Counted from the first letter of the stretch, positions 9,874 to 18,962 are shown. The stretch: 64,000 nucleotides of DNA from Halorussus caseinilyticus (GCF_029338395.1 NZ_CP119812.1:1-64000); one strand, 5' to 3'. Numbers and translations are program-made. Notes: generated from the letters alone by a model not told the origin.

Positions 9874-11660
9874 ATGTCCAATTCCGACGACCCAATTCAG
9901 GGCGAACCGCAACGTTCGCCCACCGCGAACCGACGCACCGTTCTCAAAGCAGTTGGCGCAACTGGCTTGGCCGCCACCGCCCCATGGACCACTGACCACG
10001 TTGCTGCCATCACAGGTACCACCCCGCTTACCATCCCCAAGTGGGAAGACCCACTCCCCGACCCGGAGTGTTGACCCCCACCAGCCGGAAAGGCGGCACT
10101 CACCGCTACGAAATCGAACTCACCGAATTCGACCAGACCGTACTCCCCACCTCGATGGGACTCGATACGACCGTCTGGGGCTACGGAGGAAGCTATCCGG
10201 CGCCGACTATCGAAGCCCGGCCCGACCGCCCGGTCGAGGTCGAATATATCAACAACCTCCCGACCGACCACCTGCTGAGCGTCGACGAACGAGTCCATGG
10301 TGCTGAACCCCCGGCCCCCGAGTCGCGGACTGTGACCCACCTCCACGGCGGCGTGACCGGGCCACGTAGCGACGGCTACCCAGAGGCGTGGGTTGACCCC
10401 AACGGGAACACTGCCGCTGACTTCCCGGCGATTCACGACAGTCCGGTCCCCCACCAGCAGGTCAAAGAGTACCCCAACAAGCAGGAACCGGCGACGTTGT
10501 GGTATCACGACCATGCGCTCGGAGCGACACGCCTGAACGTCTACGCGGGCCTCGCCGGGTTCTACCTGCTCCGGGACCCCATGGAGAACAGTCTCCCCAA
10601 AGGCGACTACGAGGTCCCAATCGTCATCCAAGACCGCTCGTTCAACAGCGACGGCTCGCTCCAATACTCGGACGGCACCGACGACGACTACGAAGCGGAG
10701 TTCTTCGGCGACGTGCCCGTCGTCAACGGCAAAGCCTACCCGTACATCGAGGTCGAACCGCGCAAATATCGCTTCCGGTTCCTGAACGGGTCGAACGGAC
10801 GAGTGTTCAACCTCAACCTCAGGAACGAGACGGCCCCGGGCGTGCCGACGATGAACCAGATCGCTACCGATCTCGGATTCCTCGACTCAGTTGCGACAAT
10901 CGGGCCGGGTGGCGACCAGTCTTCGCTACTACTCGGCGGTGCGGAACGGGCGGACATCGTCATCGACTTCTCCGACTTCGAGGGCCAGACCTTCACGCTC
11001 ACCAACAACGCTCCGACGCCGTATGCGGGTGAGACCGTCCCCATCTCCGAGTCGGACATGCCGGAAATCATGCGGTTCAAGGTCACGGACTCAGTGACCG
11101 AGGAGGACGAAACCATCCCGCTGTCACGGTTCCTGACCCAGATCAACAAGCGGTATCCGGAACCTGACGTGACGGATTCAGGTACCACCCGGTACATGAC
11201 CCTCGACACGGGCACACTTGAGGTCGCACCGGGCATCGAGTACGACAGCCACTTCCTCAATCGGTCCCAGTGGACCGACGAGGAGGCAGTGGTCCAGCCG
11301 ACGTTTGGGACCTCGGAGGAGTGGGTGTTGGCGAACGTGACGGGTGACTCACATCCGATTCATCTCCATCTAGTCGACTTCGAGGTGGTGGGGCGGCGGA
11401 CGTTCAACGCGGAAGCGTTCGATGAAGCGCGGCAAGCCGGTGAGGACCCGGCAGTGGCGGACTACCTCGAAGGGCCGGTTATCCAACCGGATCCGGGTGA
11501 GCAAGGCCCCAAGGACACAGTCTTGGTGAATCCGAACGAGGCCGCTATTATCAGACCGGCCTTTACCGGGTTCACTGGCCGGTACGTCTGGCACTGTCAC
11601 ATCCTTGAACACGAGGACCAGGAAATGATGCTACCCTACGAGGTGGTACCTGACGAATAG
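9874..11660 (+). pseudogene. Secreted multicopper oxidase (laccase-like), frameshifted
   Basis: Copper-dependent oxidase of the CotA/laccase type, related to haloarchaeal secreted laccases. The N-terminus has a twin-arginine signal (NRRTVLK) followed by a hydrophobic stretch, indicating folded export. All four copper-binding His motifs are present in order: THLHGG, WYHDH, HPIHLHL and WHCHILEHEDQEMM; the last supplies the T1 Cys, His and axial Met. A single missing G near 10068 (GAGTGTTG, expected GAGGTGTTG) splits the signal peptide (ending 10074) from the enzyme body. Restored length is about 595 aa, normal for the family. Either a recent null allele or a sequencing error. Confidence 0.85.
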
Positions 11661-11871
11661 TACCTCTGTTGCAGGTCGTGGGGCATATACTCTCTATTCA
11701 GCAAGCCGTATTTGCCATTCTCTTAAACCCTCAACAGGGGTGAAAATAGCCCTCTGCCAGTAGAGACGCTACATTCCCTTTCATAACGTGAGAGCTTGGC
11801 ATCCTGTGATACACACATACCTATTTATAATATAACAGTTAATCTTGTTTTCACTTTATCATCCGGATGCA

Positions 11872-11997
11872 ATGGCACAAGCTGACTCCGACGACGAACC
11901 GACCTACGGATTCAGACCGTCACACACAACGAGTTCGGGAACGTCGCGGCGTATCGTGACCTCCGAGAAACGGAATAGCCAACAACTGAAAGCATAA
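11872..11997 (+). CDS. Small acidic ORF, possibly frameshifted
   Basis: 41 codons starting MAQADSDDEPTYGF, with a TATA-like stretch about 45 nt upstream. From 11912 another frame (IQTVTHNEFGNVAAYRDLRE) reads more like protein and stops at 11979, so the gene may be frameshifted. Product unknown. Confidence 0.3.
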   Translation: MAQADSDDEPTYGFRPSHTTSSGTSRRIVTSEKRNSQQLKA

Positions 11998-12209
11998 CTC
12001 CAAAACACACCCACATCCTGTCTTCTGCTAATAACCGACCAATCCTCGGGGTATCGGTTACAGACGAACCCGAGTAGGGTTGAAGCGGTCTCTGCTTGTT
12101 CTTCGGAATTCTCCTCGTGGTCGCGCGATTGGTTTGAGGATTGGACAGCCTCGCCACCGTCGGCGAGGAGTTGGTGGTGGCGGACGGCGTCGAGAATGGG
12201 TCGGCGTAG

Positions 12210-12322
12210 CTTCCGTTCCGAACACGCACATCACCGTTCTGGAGTTCGAATTCGAGGGCTTCGTACTGTGCACGTTTCCGGACTCTACTCGTCGTCTCTA
12301 GGTTTGCGAGTGGCGTTGTCAT
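12210..12322 (-). pseudogene. 5' remnant of a SWIM zinc-finger-type gene
   Basis: Begins MTTPLANLETTSRVRKRAQYEALEFE..., the typical N-terminus of a small haloarchaeal SWIM zinc-finger family as I recall it. After NGSYADP the sequence becomes unrelated and the Cys/His finger is absent. A similar relic lies at 47569-47706. Both have a G/C-rich hairpin and T-rich stretch just upstream on the minus strand. Confidence 0.45.
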
Positions 12323-12571
12323 CGTCTTCGTGAGGCACCGAGAAGTCGAGTGGCCCGCACCCTTCAGGGACAGAAAAATCACGGAGTACGAGGAGTAAGC
12401 CCTACCCTTTAGATTGGAACAGATATGCGAAAAGTGCTGATTATGCAGAAGACGCTGTCTGCTCTGATTGCTCGCTCGGAGAGCAGATGGACGCATGCTC
12501 CGACCAAAGATAGCTTATAGGTTACTTACAAGAACAGAGGTCGGACGTGTCGAATCCGGATTCACGCTAGT

Positions 12572-13009
12572 CTACATCGTGACGATACTCGGATCAGTCC
12601 GCTCGTGGATGCCGTCGAAATCGTCGTCGAAGCTCGCAATTGAGTCGATGTCTCGCAATTGACTATGTGCGATTGTCGTTGCGTCCGTGAAACTGAGTGT
12701 GTGGTCGTCGTACGTGGTGAAACACTCGAACGCGGCTTCAGAAATATCGGGAGTAACGTGGTCGAAGGTGAGTACGTCCGGATAAGGGTCGTTGCCGAGA
12801 ATCCGGTCGGCAATCGTAGTCGCGGCAGTGACATCGTTCGTCCGTCTTCGCGTGAGTGTTACTGCCTCGTCCAGAATGTAGTCGTTCGTGTACGGTTGAC
12901 CGAAGTCACCGTCGAGGACGCGGTCGAAGAACGCTTTCGCCGTCTCGTGTCTCGCGGCATCCTCGTCGTGGTGGGCGTAGAACACACCCGTATCGATGAA
13001 GATGCTCAT
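12572..13009 (-). CDS. PIN-domain ribonuclease toxin (VapC-like)
   Basis: A 145-aa PIN-domain protein. The first acidic residue is in MSIFIDTGVF (D6), the middle Glu in DYILDEAVTL, and the C-terminal acidic cluster in SFTDATTIAH and ASFDDDFDG. VapC-type PIN domains are Mg-dependent RNases that cleave tRNA or rRNA. Its ATG overlaps the end of the antitoxin gene (13006-13009), so the two are translationally coupled. Length and motif spacing are normal, so it is probably functional. Confidence 0.85.
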   Translation of the reverse strand: MSIFIDTGVFYAHHDEDAARHETAKAFFDRVLDGDFGQPYTNDYILDEAVTLTRRRTNDVTAATTIADRILGNDPYPDVLTFDHVTPDISEAAFECFTTYDDHTLSFTDATTIAHSQLRDIDSIASFDDDFDGIHERTDPSIVTM

Positions 13010-13281
13010 CCGTAGATGATGTCGTCGATGTCGTCTTCTGTCGTTTTCTGACCGGATGCAACGGTCCCATCGTGGAAGGCCTCGTGAGCGTCATCGTCGA
13101 CGGGAACCTGCGAGTCGCGGAACGAATCAATGACCTCGGCTTTCGACTCGGCGGCGTCGTTGACCAGTCGCTCTAGAATCTCTTGCTGAGTGACCTGCTT
13201 TCCCGTTTTCAGGCGGATTTCGGCTTGTAACCGTTCGAGACGAGACTTGGTTTCCTCGTCCATCTTTACTGACGTCGCCAT
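13006..13281 (-). CDS. VapB-like antitoxin
   Basis: A 91-aa acidic protein, starting MATSVKMDEETKSRLERLQAE, with ribbon-helix-helix character at the N-terminus and a charged tail, upstream of and overlapping the PIN toxin by 4 nt. This is the usual antitoxin-first order. It should neutralise the toxin and repress the operon by DNA binding. Confidence 0.75.
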   Translation of the reverse strand: MATSVKMDEETKSRLERLQAEIRLKTGKQVTQQEILERLVNDAAESKAEVIDSFRDSQVPVDDDAHEAFHDGTVASGQKTTEDDIDDIIYG

Positions 13282-13401
13282 ACGACTAGTAGTATTCTCT
13301 ACTCAATAACTGTTTCTACCAAAACCACGAAATCTCTACGCTGACACTCCCCGTGACCGGGTTCAGTGACGCGTTTATTCCGGTAAGACGCGCCACACCA
13401 T

Positions 13402-13782
13402 TCAATCCTCGATTGGCTCAAGAGTCCGAAGGTCTGCTCGCAGGACATCGCCACGCCGGATGACGTACCTGAAGGCAAGTACCGGGAACCGACACTTCGT
13501 AAATCCGGCCGTCTGAATATCGAGTTCGTCGCCTTCCTCGACGTACGTTGCGAGTGCCCGAAGAAACTCGTGGGTCCGCTGTCCTGCTTCGTAGTCGGGC
13601 AGGCCGTTTTCTCGACGCCCGTAGACCTCGAAGGCGTCGTAGCCCCAAATCGAGAATCGGTCGTTGTCGTCGACCTCCCAGTCGAGCGTTCCGAAACAGT
13701 ATGATTCGCAGAGTTCTCGAACTGCCTGTGCATCGGTAACGGTGACGCCGTTCGACGTTGTTGCTGCTCGGAGTGTTGCCAT
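13402..13782 (-). CDS. Uncharacterised haloarchaeal protein
   Basis: A 126-aa protein starting MATLRAATTSNGVTV. I chose the ATG at 13782 because the upstream extension to 13893 is low-quality and Ser/Arg-rich. It has a WGYDAFEVYGRRENG segment and a C-terminal LAFRYVIRRGDV. No signal peptide, membrane helix or known catalytic motif. It lies between two toxin-antitoxin pairs and may be an accessory of this defence-like cluster, but no function can be assigned. Confidence 0.55.
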   Translation of the reverse strand: MATLRAATTSNGVTVTDAQAVRELCESYCFGTLDWEVDDNDRFSIWGYDAFEVYGRRENGLPDYEAGQRTHEFLRALATYVEEGDELDIQTAGFTKCRFPVLAFRYVIRRGDVLRADLRTLEPIED

Positions 13783-13929
13783 GGTTCTCGGGCAGGGAAT
13801 GTTGTCCCCGCCCCTTTCTGGGGTCGGAAAACTCGTTTGTGCTCGCTGATAGCCTACTCTCTGGTAAGTTGCCTCGCTGGATGGTCCGTTCAAGAGTGTG
13901 CAGTCGGATGTACGAGAATATCAATCCCC

Positions 13930-13950
13930 GTAATACTAATTACGTATTAC
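13930..13950 (+). promoter_or_regulatory. Palindromic operator-like site before AbrB/PIN operon
   Basis: GTAATAC ... GTATTAC arms around a 7-nt centre, ending 18 nt before the antitoxin ATG. A perfect 7-bp inverted repeat is the expected binding site for an autoregulating AbrB-type antitoxin dimer. Confidence 0.5.
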
Positions 13951-13968
13951 TCCGTAGTTCTCCTTGAG

Positions 13969-14253
13969 ATGCCTCGGGTCACTACCAAAGGTCAGGTCAC
14001 GATTCCGAAGGAGATTCGTGACGCCCTCGGAATTGAACCGGGCGACGAACTCGCCTTCGAGAAAACAGACGCTGGCTATACGATTCAGAAACAAGAACCG
14101 ACGACAGCCAACGGTGAGAACCCGTTCGAAAAATACCGCGGAAGCGCGGAGAGCGAAGCGTCGATGCCTGAGCGAATGCGCCGACTCCGCGGCGAATATC
14201 CACGAGATGTGAACGACGACGAGGACGACGGAGACTCGGGGGCTGAGGCGTGA
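13969..14253 (+). CDS. AbrB/SpoVT-type antitoxin
   Basis: A 94-aa protein with the swapped-hairpin AbrB signature MPRVTTKGQVTIPKEIRDAL and GDELAFE at the N-terminus and a disordered acidic tail for toxin binding. Its stop overlaps the start of the PIN toxin gene (14250-14253), giving coupled translation. A 138-aa version from 13837 is unlikely, because the AbrB fold starts at this ATG and the operator-like palindrome lies directly upstream. Confidence 0.85.
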   Translation: MPRVTTKGQVTIPKEIRDALGIEPGDELAFEKTDAGYTIQKQEPTTANGENPFEKYRGSAESEASMPERMRRLRGEYPRDVNDDEDDGDSGAEA

Positions 14254-14726
14254 TCACGTCGGTTGATACGAATGCACTCCTCGCGTTGTTGTACGAGGAT
14301 GGCTATGCGGACGCAAGTGAGGACGCACTCCGAAGCGCCTATCAGGACGGCAAAGTCGTCATTCCATCCATCGTCTACGCAGAACTTGCGGCCGATGGTC
14401 ACTTCGAGACGACGTCCAACCTTGACCAGTTTCTCGAGGACTTCAGCATTCAGCTCGAAGACCCGTCTCCAGCCGCGCTCTTCCGAGCAGGTGAACAATT
14501 CCAACAGTATGCTGACCGACGGCCAGACGGGCTTCAGTGTCCCTCCTGTGGTACGAAGCAGACCGTGCGATGTGAGGAGTGCGGTGGCGAACTCGCGCCA
14601 CGCCAGCACATCGCCGCCGATTTCGTCATCGGTGGTCACGCGGTCGCTGATGCAGATGCACTCATCAGCTTTGACGATGCATTCTACGACACGTACTTTC
14701 CGTCGCTGACTGTCTTCCCAGAGTGA
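14250..14726 (+). CDS. PIN-domain toxin with zinc-ribbon insertion
   Basis: A 158-aa PIN protein starting at GTG: D6 in SVDTNAL, Glu in YAELAA, acidic residues in AADFVIGGHAVADAD and SFDDAF. Between the second and third acidic motifs it carries CPSCGTK....CEECG, four cysteines spaced as a zinc ribbon, which ordinary VapC toxins lack. The insertion could bind the RNA target or stabilise the fold at high salt. It forms an operon with the AbrB antitoxin. Confidence 0.8.
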   Translation: MITSVDTNALLALLYEDGYADASEDALRSAYQDGKVVIPSIVYAELAADGHFETTSNLDQFLEDFSIQLEDPSPAALFRAGEQFQQYADRRPDGLQCPSCGTKQTVRCEECGGELAPRQHIAADFVIGGHAVADADALISFDDAFYDTYFPSLTVFPE

Positions 14727-14756
14727 AAGCGAGTATTCCTGCTATCCAGAAACTCT

Positions 14757-14960
14757 TTGTCGGGTTTTCAAGTATGGGTGGTCCTACAAACGTGCACTGT
14801 CGGCCGTGGTGGCGTCCCGCTCGGCTTCGGGGTGAGCACTGACGACGACGAGTCTGTCGGAACGCTGGTTCACCCCTCTGCTGAACAGGCCGAAGCGCTG
14901 GCCGTTGACCTTCTCGAACAGGCACACACCGCGAGGGAGGGTTACGATGCAGACCAGTGA
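14757..14960 (+). CDS. Small hypothetical protein
   Basis: About 60-67 aa, ending EQAHTAREGYDADQ, from a TTG or a GTG a few codons later. It contains a GFGVSTDDDESVG segment and an amphipathic C-terminal helix. Just upstream of another small gene (14947) and the Cas7-like relic. Start uncertain and function unknown. Confidence 0.35.
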   Translation: MSGFQVWVVLQTCTVGRGGVPLGFGVSTDDDESVGTLVHPSAEQAEALAVDLLEQAHTAREGYDADQ

Positions 14961-15138
14961 CGACCGCGTGACGGCTCGAATCCTCCGCACTGAGGACGGC
15001 CAGACCTGCACGGAGTACGAGGTCGGCGGCGTTGCAGTGAACGCGTACGCCGGGGTTCGACTCCCCGAACGGGCACTCCGAGTGGCGACCGGCCGCCACG
15101 GAATCGACCGACAACCAACCAACGACACCAAACTATAA
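14947..15138 (+). CDS. Small hypothetical protein
   Basis: A 63-aa beta-rich protein beginning MQTSDDRVTARILRTEDGQT. It overlaps the end of the preceding small ORF and ends immediately before the Cas7-like relic, so the three may once have formed an operon. No recognisable family. Confidence 0.45.
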   Translation: MQTSDDRVTARILRTEDGQTCTEYEVGGVAVNAYAGVRLPERALRVATGRHGIDRQPTNDTKL

Positions 15139-15827
15139 TTGAAGACATCGACTGCGACGTGTTCGTGCGAATCCGGACCGACCTGCTAGTGGTCGGGGAC
15201 AGCATCATGACCGACAGCCACCACGTCTCGAACGGCAACTACGAGGACGACGACCCGTAGAACCAGATTGGAGGCATCATCCCGGCCTTCAGCCTCTCCG
15301 GGTGGCTCCGCCATGGGATGGAGAAGGTCGTTCAGGAACGCGGCGGCACCGCCTGTCACCTCGGAGAATCGAACGCAAACTTCCGCAAGGTTGGCGTCTA
15401 CAACCGCGACCTCGAAGCCGGGTATCATCCGGCGACTGCCTCGAAGACGAAGACGGCAACGGGTGCGTGATTCTCGACTTCTTCGGCGGCTTCGGGAATC
15501 GCCCCGGCAAGGTGATGCGCCAGCCGATTCAGTTCTCGCCGGTCCGCTCCAGTCGTCTGTGGCGGTCGTGGGCGTCAGCGTGGAACCGCCTGACTGCGCA
15601 CCCGCTCGATACCGATCACGACAAGTACGACATGACCCTCGATGCCAACCTTCGGCGGATGCAGTCCTAGAGCGCGGCGCTCCAGTACATCGAGGATTAC
15701 GCTGAATGGAGGCCCGGTCGAGACCGCGAAGAACGGCCTCACCCGGGTCGGCTCACACTCCAGATACGGCTTCGGAGAACTACGGCTGAAGCCCCTCGGC
15801 GAACAGTATCAAGAATCAGCGAAGTAA
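15138..15827 (+). pseudogene. Decayed RAMP-type (Cas7/Csf2-like) gene
   Basis: Open frames join across an in-frame TAG (15258) and at least two frameshifts (near 15430-15460 and 15560-15600). The stitched protein begins with VFVRIRTDLLVVGDSIMTDS and continues with GGIIPAFSLSGWLRHGMEKV, an ESNANFRK segment and ILDFFGGFGNRPGKVMRQPI. A first strand, then an (I/V)PA.S..GWLR element and a Gly-rich FGGFG.RPG loop are what Cas7-superfamily RAMP proteins show, especially the Csf2 type of plasmid-borne type IV systems. Family assignment is inference from motif order. No other intact cas gene is visible, but a one-spacer CRISPR lies 1.5 kb downstream. Confidence 0.45.
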
Positions 15828-15844
15828 CGACTAACAGGCAACCA

Positions 15845-16018
15845 ATGGAACACCAGAATCAGGATGAATCGGGCGAGAAAAATACAGCGGTGCGGCTGAA
15901 TAAAGAAATCGTATTACCAACAACTGGTATGGCGTCGTACTCTGGCGAAAGTCCGGCCGTAAACGGCACGTGGGCCGTGAGCGACCCGGACCGTGGAGGT
16001 GGTGGGAGGTGGCGGTGA
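15845..16018 (+). CDS. Small ORF, possible fragment
   Basis: 57 codons from MEHQNQDESGEKNTAVRLNK to a Gly/Arg-rich end. It begins 17 nt after the Cas7-like relic, so it could be the start of a decayed partner gene. No motif recognised. Confidence 0.25.
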   Translation: MEHQNQDESGEKNTAVRLNKEIVLPTTGMASYSGESPAVNGTWAVSDPDRGGGGRWR

Positions 16019-16403
16019 CCGCACCACACCAGCAAAAAGGGGCGTACTCGGACTATTCCTACCAGCGACCGCGCTCAGGGAACTGGATAGTCGTCCACCC
16101 GGCCACGGCGAGGGAAACACGTCCTTCGTACCGCTAATCGAGAATAGTTCTGTTGGTTAGCGGCGACGACTCGTCGGTCGTCGGCGCTCCAACCACGACC
16201 GACACCGAATCCGCCTACCCTGACGCCGCGTCGGTTCCCTCGAACTCGCCGAATAGTACCGCGACCGTTCCACGTCCCGAGTCGCCGAGCGAGCAGTCCT
16301 CGGCGTCCACGTCGCCCGCACAGTCGTCGGACTCGCTAACTCCGGAACTTCCGGTTCGCACCGGACTCCCGCCGACCGGAGGCTGATACTCTCCGTTCCC
16401 CGA

Positions 16404-16415
16404 TTTCGGCCGAAA
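16404..16415. promoter_or_regulatory. Perfect 12-bp palindrome TTTCGGCCGAAA
   Basis: Occurs here, about 125 bp before the TFS-like gene, and again at 58343-58354, about 290 bp before the integrase gene; each time it is preceded by GA. A possible binding site for one regulator. Confidence 0.25.
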
Positions 16416-16538
16416 AACTGCCAGTGGGTAGATTTCACTCGTCCTCAGTCGCATCGACCACGTATGAACAGTTGTCTGAACTCCACGACGGAGCGGAAGT
16501 TAACACATATATCCGACAACCGTATATCCCTCCTTTAT

Positions 16539-16856
16539 ATGCAATTCTGTGACGAGTGTGGTTCGATGATGCACACGGAGGGCGAGACGTGGGTGTGTCG
16601 CTCCTGTGAGAACGAGGAGTTGCGGGACTCGCAAGCAGAAGCGGCGATGGCAATCAAGGATGGACAGCAGAACGACGGGGCACCCGCCGTGGCCGACGCG
16701 ACCCAAGGCTCCAGCGAGACGATGCAGGAGCCCTGCCCGGCGGACGACTGCGACAGCGACCGGGCCTACTACGAGATGATGCCGAAGCCGGGCGGCTCCT
16801 ACGAGGTTCGACTATTCACCTGCGTCGAGTGCGGCTACAAGTGGCGCGAGTCCTGA
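16539..16856 (+). CDS. TFS/RpoM-like zinc-ribbon transcription factor lacking the catalytic acidic pair
   Basis: A 105-aa protein with an N-terminal zinc ribbon (CDECG ... CRSC), an acidic linker, and a C-terminal TFIIS-type ribbon (CPADDCDSDRAYYE ... CVECGYKWRES). This is the layout of archaeal TFS, which docks on RNA polymerase and stimulates transcript cleavage. True TFS has an Asp-Glu pair at the tip of the C-terminal hairpin (consensus RSADE); here the tip reads PKPGGSYEV, so the pair is missing. It is therefore more likely a regulator or inhibitor of polymerase, as known for acidic-less archaeal paralogues. The ATG at 16539 was chosen because the zinc ribbon starts at once; a TATA-like stretch lies upstream. 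Confidence 0.8.
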   Translation: MQFCDECGSMMHTEGETWVCRSCENEELRDSQAEAAMAIKDGQQNDGAPAVADATQGSSETMQEPCPADDCDSDRAYYEMMPKPGGSYEVRLFTCVECGYKWRES

Positions 16857-17059
16857 CGGCACATCTCGCGAACCGCGCCGCTTAAATATGCACAGACCGC
16901 GACATCAGACTCTCAATTCCGGTTCAACAAGACTCCATATCTCTAATCGGTATTTATCGCTCGTTTCTGCTACTCCAAGAACACACCCGTAGTCGTCGCG
17001 CATCTCCTCCCGCCGTCGCTCTCGTCGACCATCGGCCGAGAGGTAGGTTGGGAAGACCA

Positions 17060-17291
17060 CCGAGGCGTCGGCGCTCCGCCGTCTACGACCACCTCAACAA
17101 CCTCCAAGCGACCGGCATGGTCGTCGTCGACGACCACGCCACCGAACAAGCCCGCGGCACAATCTACCACATCCCCGACACCAACGACGACGACCGCACT
17201 CCTCCAGCAACTCCGAGCCACCCTCCACGAAAAACTCCGAGAAACCGGCTACTACCACCTCAGCGAACAGAAACCCGACAACCCAAAATAA
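17060..17291 (+). pseudogene. Remnant of a winged-helix regulator
   Basis: Reads VYDHLNNLQATGMVVVDDHA, typical of a recognition helix and wing, then shifts frame near 17205 into ALLQQLRATLHEKLRETGYY and stops at 17289. The N-terminal part is scrambled. Probably a broken ArsR/TrmB-like regulator. Confidence 0.45.
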
Positions 17292-17356
17292 AAACCGTCT
17301 CAGGGCCTCTAGATATTACGACCTGACTCTCACCAAAAAATAGCCCAACTCGGCCT

Positions 17357-17467
17357 ACTTCAATCCCGTCGTGGGTTTTCTGGGTGCTGCGACGCCTCGC
17401 GCGGTCGAAGATGGGAGATGGTTGGACCGTATTTCAATCCCGTCGTGGGTTTTCTGGGTGCTGCGAC
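17357..17467 (-). CRISPR. Minimal CRISPR: two 37-nt repeats, one 37-nt spacer
   Basis: Repeats at 17357-17393 and 17431-17467 differ at one base. On the minus strand they start GTCGCAGCACCCAG and end GGGATTGAA(A/G)T, the ATTGAAA-type 3' end typical of haloarchaeal CRISPR repeats. The single spacer is 17394-17430. No further repeat units are seen on either side and no complete cas genes lie nearby. Probably a stub of a deleted array or a mini-array served in trans. Confidence 0.75.
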
Positions 17468-17588
17468 AGGGGGGTGAAAATCCGGCCAGCGACCCAATAA
17501 AGCTTGCTCATGCGCTCGCTGAGGACTGGCTGTTCGTGGACTGGGGCTGTACAGAGAGTTTAAAAAGGTCGATGAAGGCTCGGGAGAG

Positions 17589-17927
17589 TTACATGGACTC
17601 GGCGTGCGTTCGGAGGAGTAGCCGTCCGGTGAGCGTCAGTTCGACCTGCTTGGTCTTCCCTTCTGCACTAGTCCGAACTGCACCTGCTTCCGCGAGTTGC
17701 GTCACATGCCGGGCGACTGTACTCTTCGCGGCGTCGCTGTCGCTCGCTAACTCGGAAATCGAAACTGGCCCCTCGATAGTTGCGAGAAGTTGCAACGTGT
17801 CGAGCGTCTTCGCGGTCGCGCCGTCAAGTCCGACCCGCACGCCGTTCAAGACTTGTTCGACGGCCGCTTCCACCCGGACCACATCGGTCTCACTCTCGGC
17901 GTCGGCGTTGGATAGGTTCGACGCCAC
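17589..17927 (-). CDS. Winged-helix transcription regulator
   Basis: About 113 aa from a GTG at 17927. The core, TLQLLATIEGPVSISELASD then KSTVARHVTQLAEAGAV and a KQVELTLTGRLLL wing, is a MarR/IclR-type winged helix. It begins 2 nt after the stop of the zinc-ribbon gene, so the two form an operon. Probable DNA-binding regulator with unknown target. Confidence 0.65.
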   Translation of the reverse strand: MASNLSNADAESETDVVRVEAAVEQVLNGVRVGLDGATAKTLDTLQLLATIEGPVSISELASDSDAAKSTVARHVTQLAEAGAVRTSAEGKTKQVELTLTGRLLLRTHAESM

Positions 17928-17929
17928 GG

Positions 17930-18109
17930 TTAGCGGCAGTCGGCGCAGACGACGCCTTCGCCACTGGTTGGACCACCACACTCGGGGCAGTCGGCGGGGA
18001 ACAACTCTGGCCCGCAGTCACGGCGCGCGACCTCTTCCGCGCGTTCCATGCGTTCGCACTCCCGGCAAATCCGGTTGGGCGTCCGACAGCCACACTTGCG
18101 ACACCCCAT
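17930..18109 (-). CDS. Small double zinc-ribbon protein
   Basis: 59 aa with eight or more cysteines: MGCRKCGCRTPNRICRECER at the N-terminus and CPECGGPTSGEGVVCADC at the C-terminus. Two treble-clef or ribbon knuckles are likely. Such proteins are frequent on haloarchaeal plasmids and viruses and may bind nucleic acid. The ATG at 18109 is chosen because the first Cys pair follows immediately. Confidence 0.65.
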   Translation of the reverse strand: MGCRKCGCRTPNRICRECERMERAEEVARRDCGPELFPADCPECGGPTSGEGVVCADCR

Positions 18110-18508
18110 CGTTACACCCCTCCGTCCGGGCCGCAACTGGTTGGCGAGCGTTACGCTTTTCTTCCGATAGCTCTGACTCGTACATGGCTTTTCCGTGGGT
18201 TTGGAAAGCCGTGGTTCGCGGGTGTTCCAGCACCCGTGACCGTTCTCCACAAAAGAGAGAACGCTCGGTGAGCCTCGGCTTTCCTATCTGTTCGTAGACA
18301 CGGATACAACTTAAAAATACTGAAAGTAATATGCAAGCTATAGCGCCGCTACCCCTAGAAAAACGCACTTTCAGACCACCGCAATAGTACTTAAACCGAC
18401 GGGCAACCACGGGCGAGACACACCACCGCCGCCGAGCAACCAGTGGTTAGCACAACTTGCTACCGTCGCCGACCCCTCTTCGCGGCCCCGAGCGAGGACA
18501 CGACGGCC

Positions 18509-18760
18509 GCTAACCAACAGTGGCCGTCGTTCGTTCGCCCGTGTTGGTTAGCCACAGTTCCGGCCGAGACGGGGCGCTCGGGGGAGTCCGGCCATTAACC
18601 AACAAGCCGACTCTTGGATACCGTCGTGTTGGTTAACTACAGTTCCGTCCGAGTTCCGACCGAGACCGACGGCCGACTGAGGGCGGCGTCGAAGCAAGAC
18701 GCTCGGGGGAGTTCGACCGCTAACCAACACCGGCCGTCGCTCGTTCGCCAGTGTTGGTTA
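18509..18760. repeat. Array of three long inverted repeats (TAACCAACA-N22-TGTTGGTTA)
   Basis: Arms at 18509-18519/18542-18552, 18595-18604/18627-18636 and 18721-18729/18752-18760. Every pair is perfect over 9-11 bp and always separated by 22 nt. The spacer between units 2 and 3 recurs between the two units at 20045-20210. The stretch 18110-18962 has no convincing gene. Confidence 0.75.
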
Positions 18761-18962
18761 ACTACGGTTCCGGCCGGGACGCTGTGATACTCTTGAAGTC
18801 TGGTTGGGGGTGGCGTCGAGGCGCTCTTGGTTGGTGGTGTGGGCCGTGAACGGGCTTTGGTGTCTTGTTGGGTGTGTGTCGAATCACGTACATAAAGTTA
18901 ATATTCTATCATGATGTATTCTGGTGTTGGTCGAACAGCTAGAATTCGACAGGGAGAACTCG

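Noticed and set aside
16153-16386. 77-codon Ser/Pro/Thr-rich ORF
   Set aside because: Composition fits a chance open frame in GC-rich DNA; no start context, signal or family. Kept out of the gene list.
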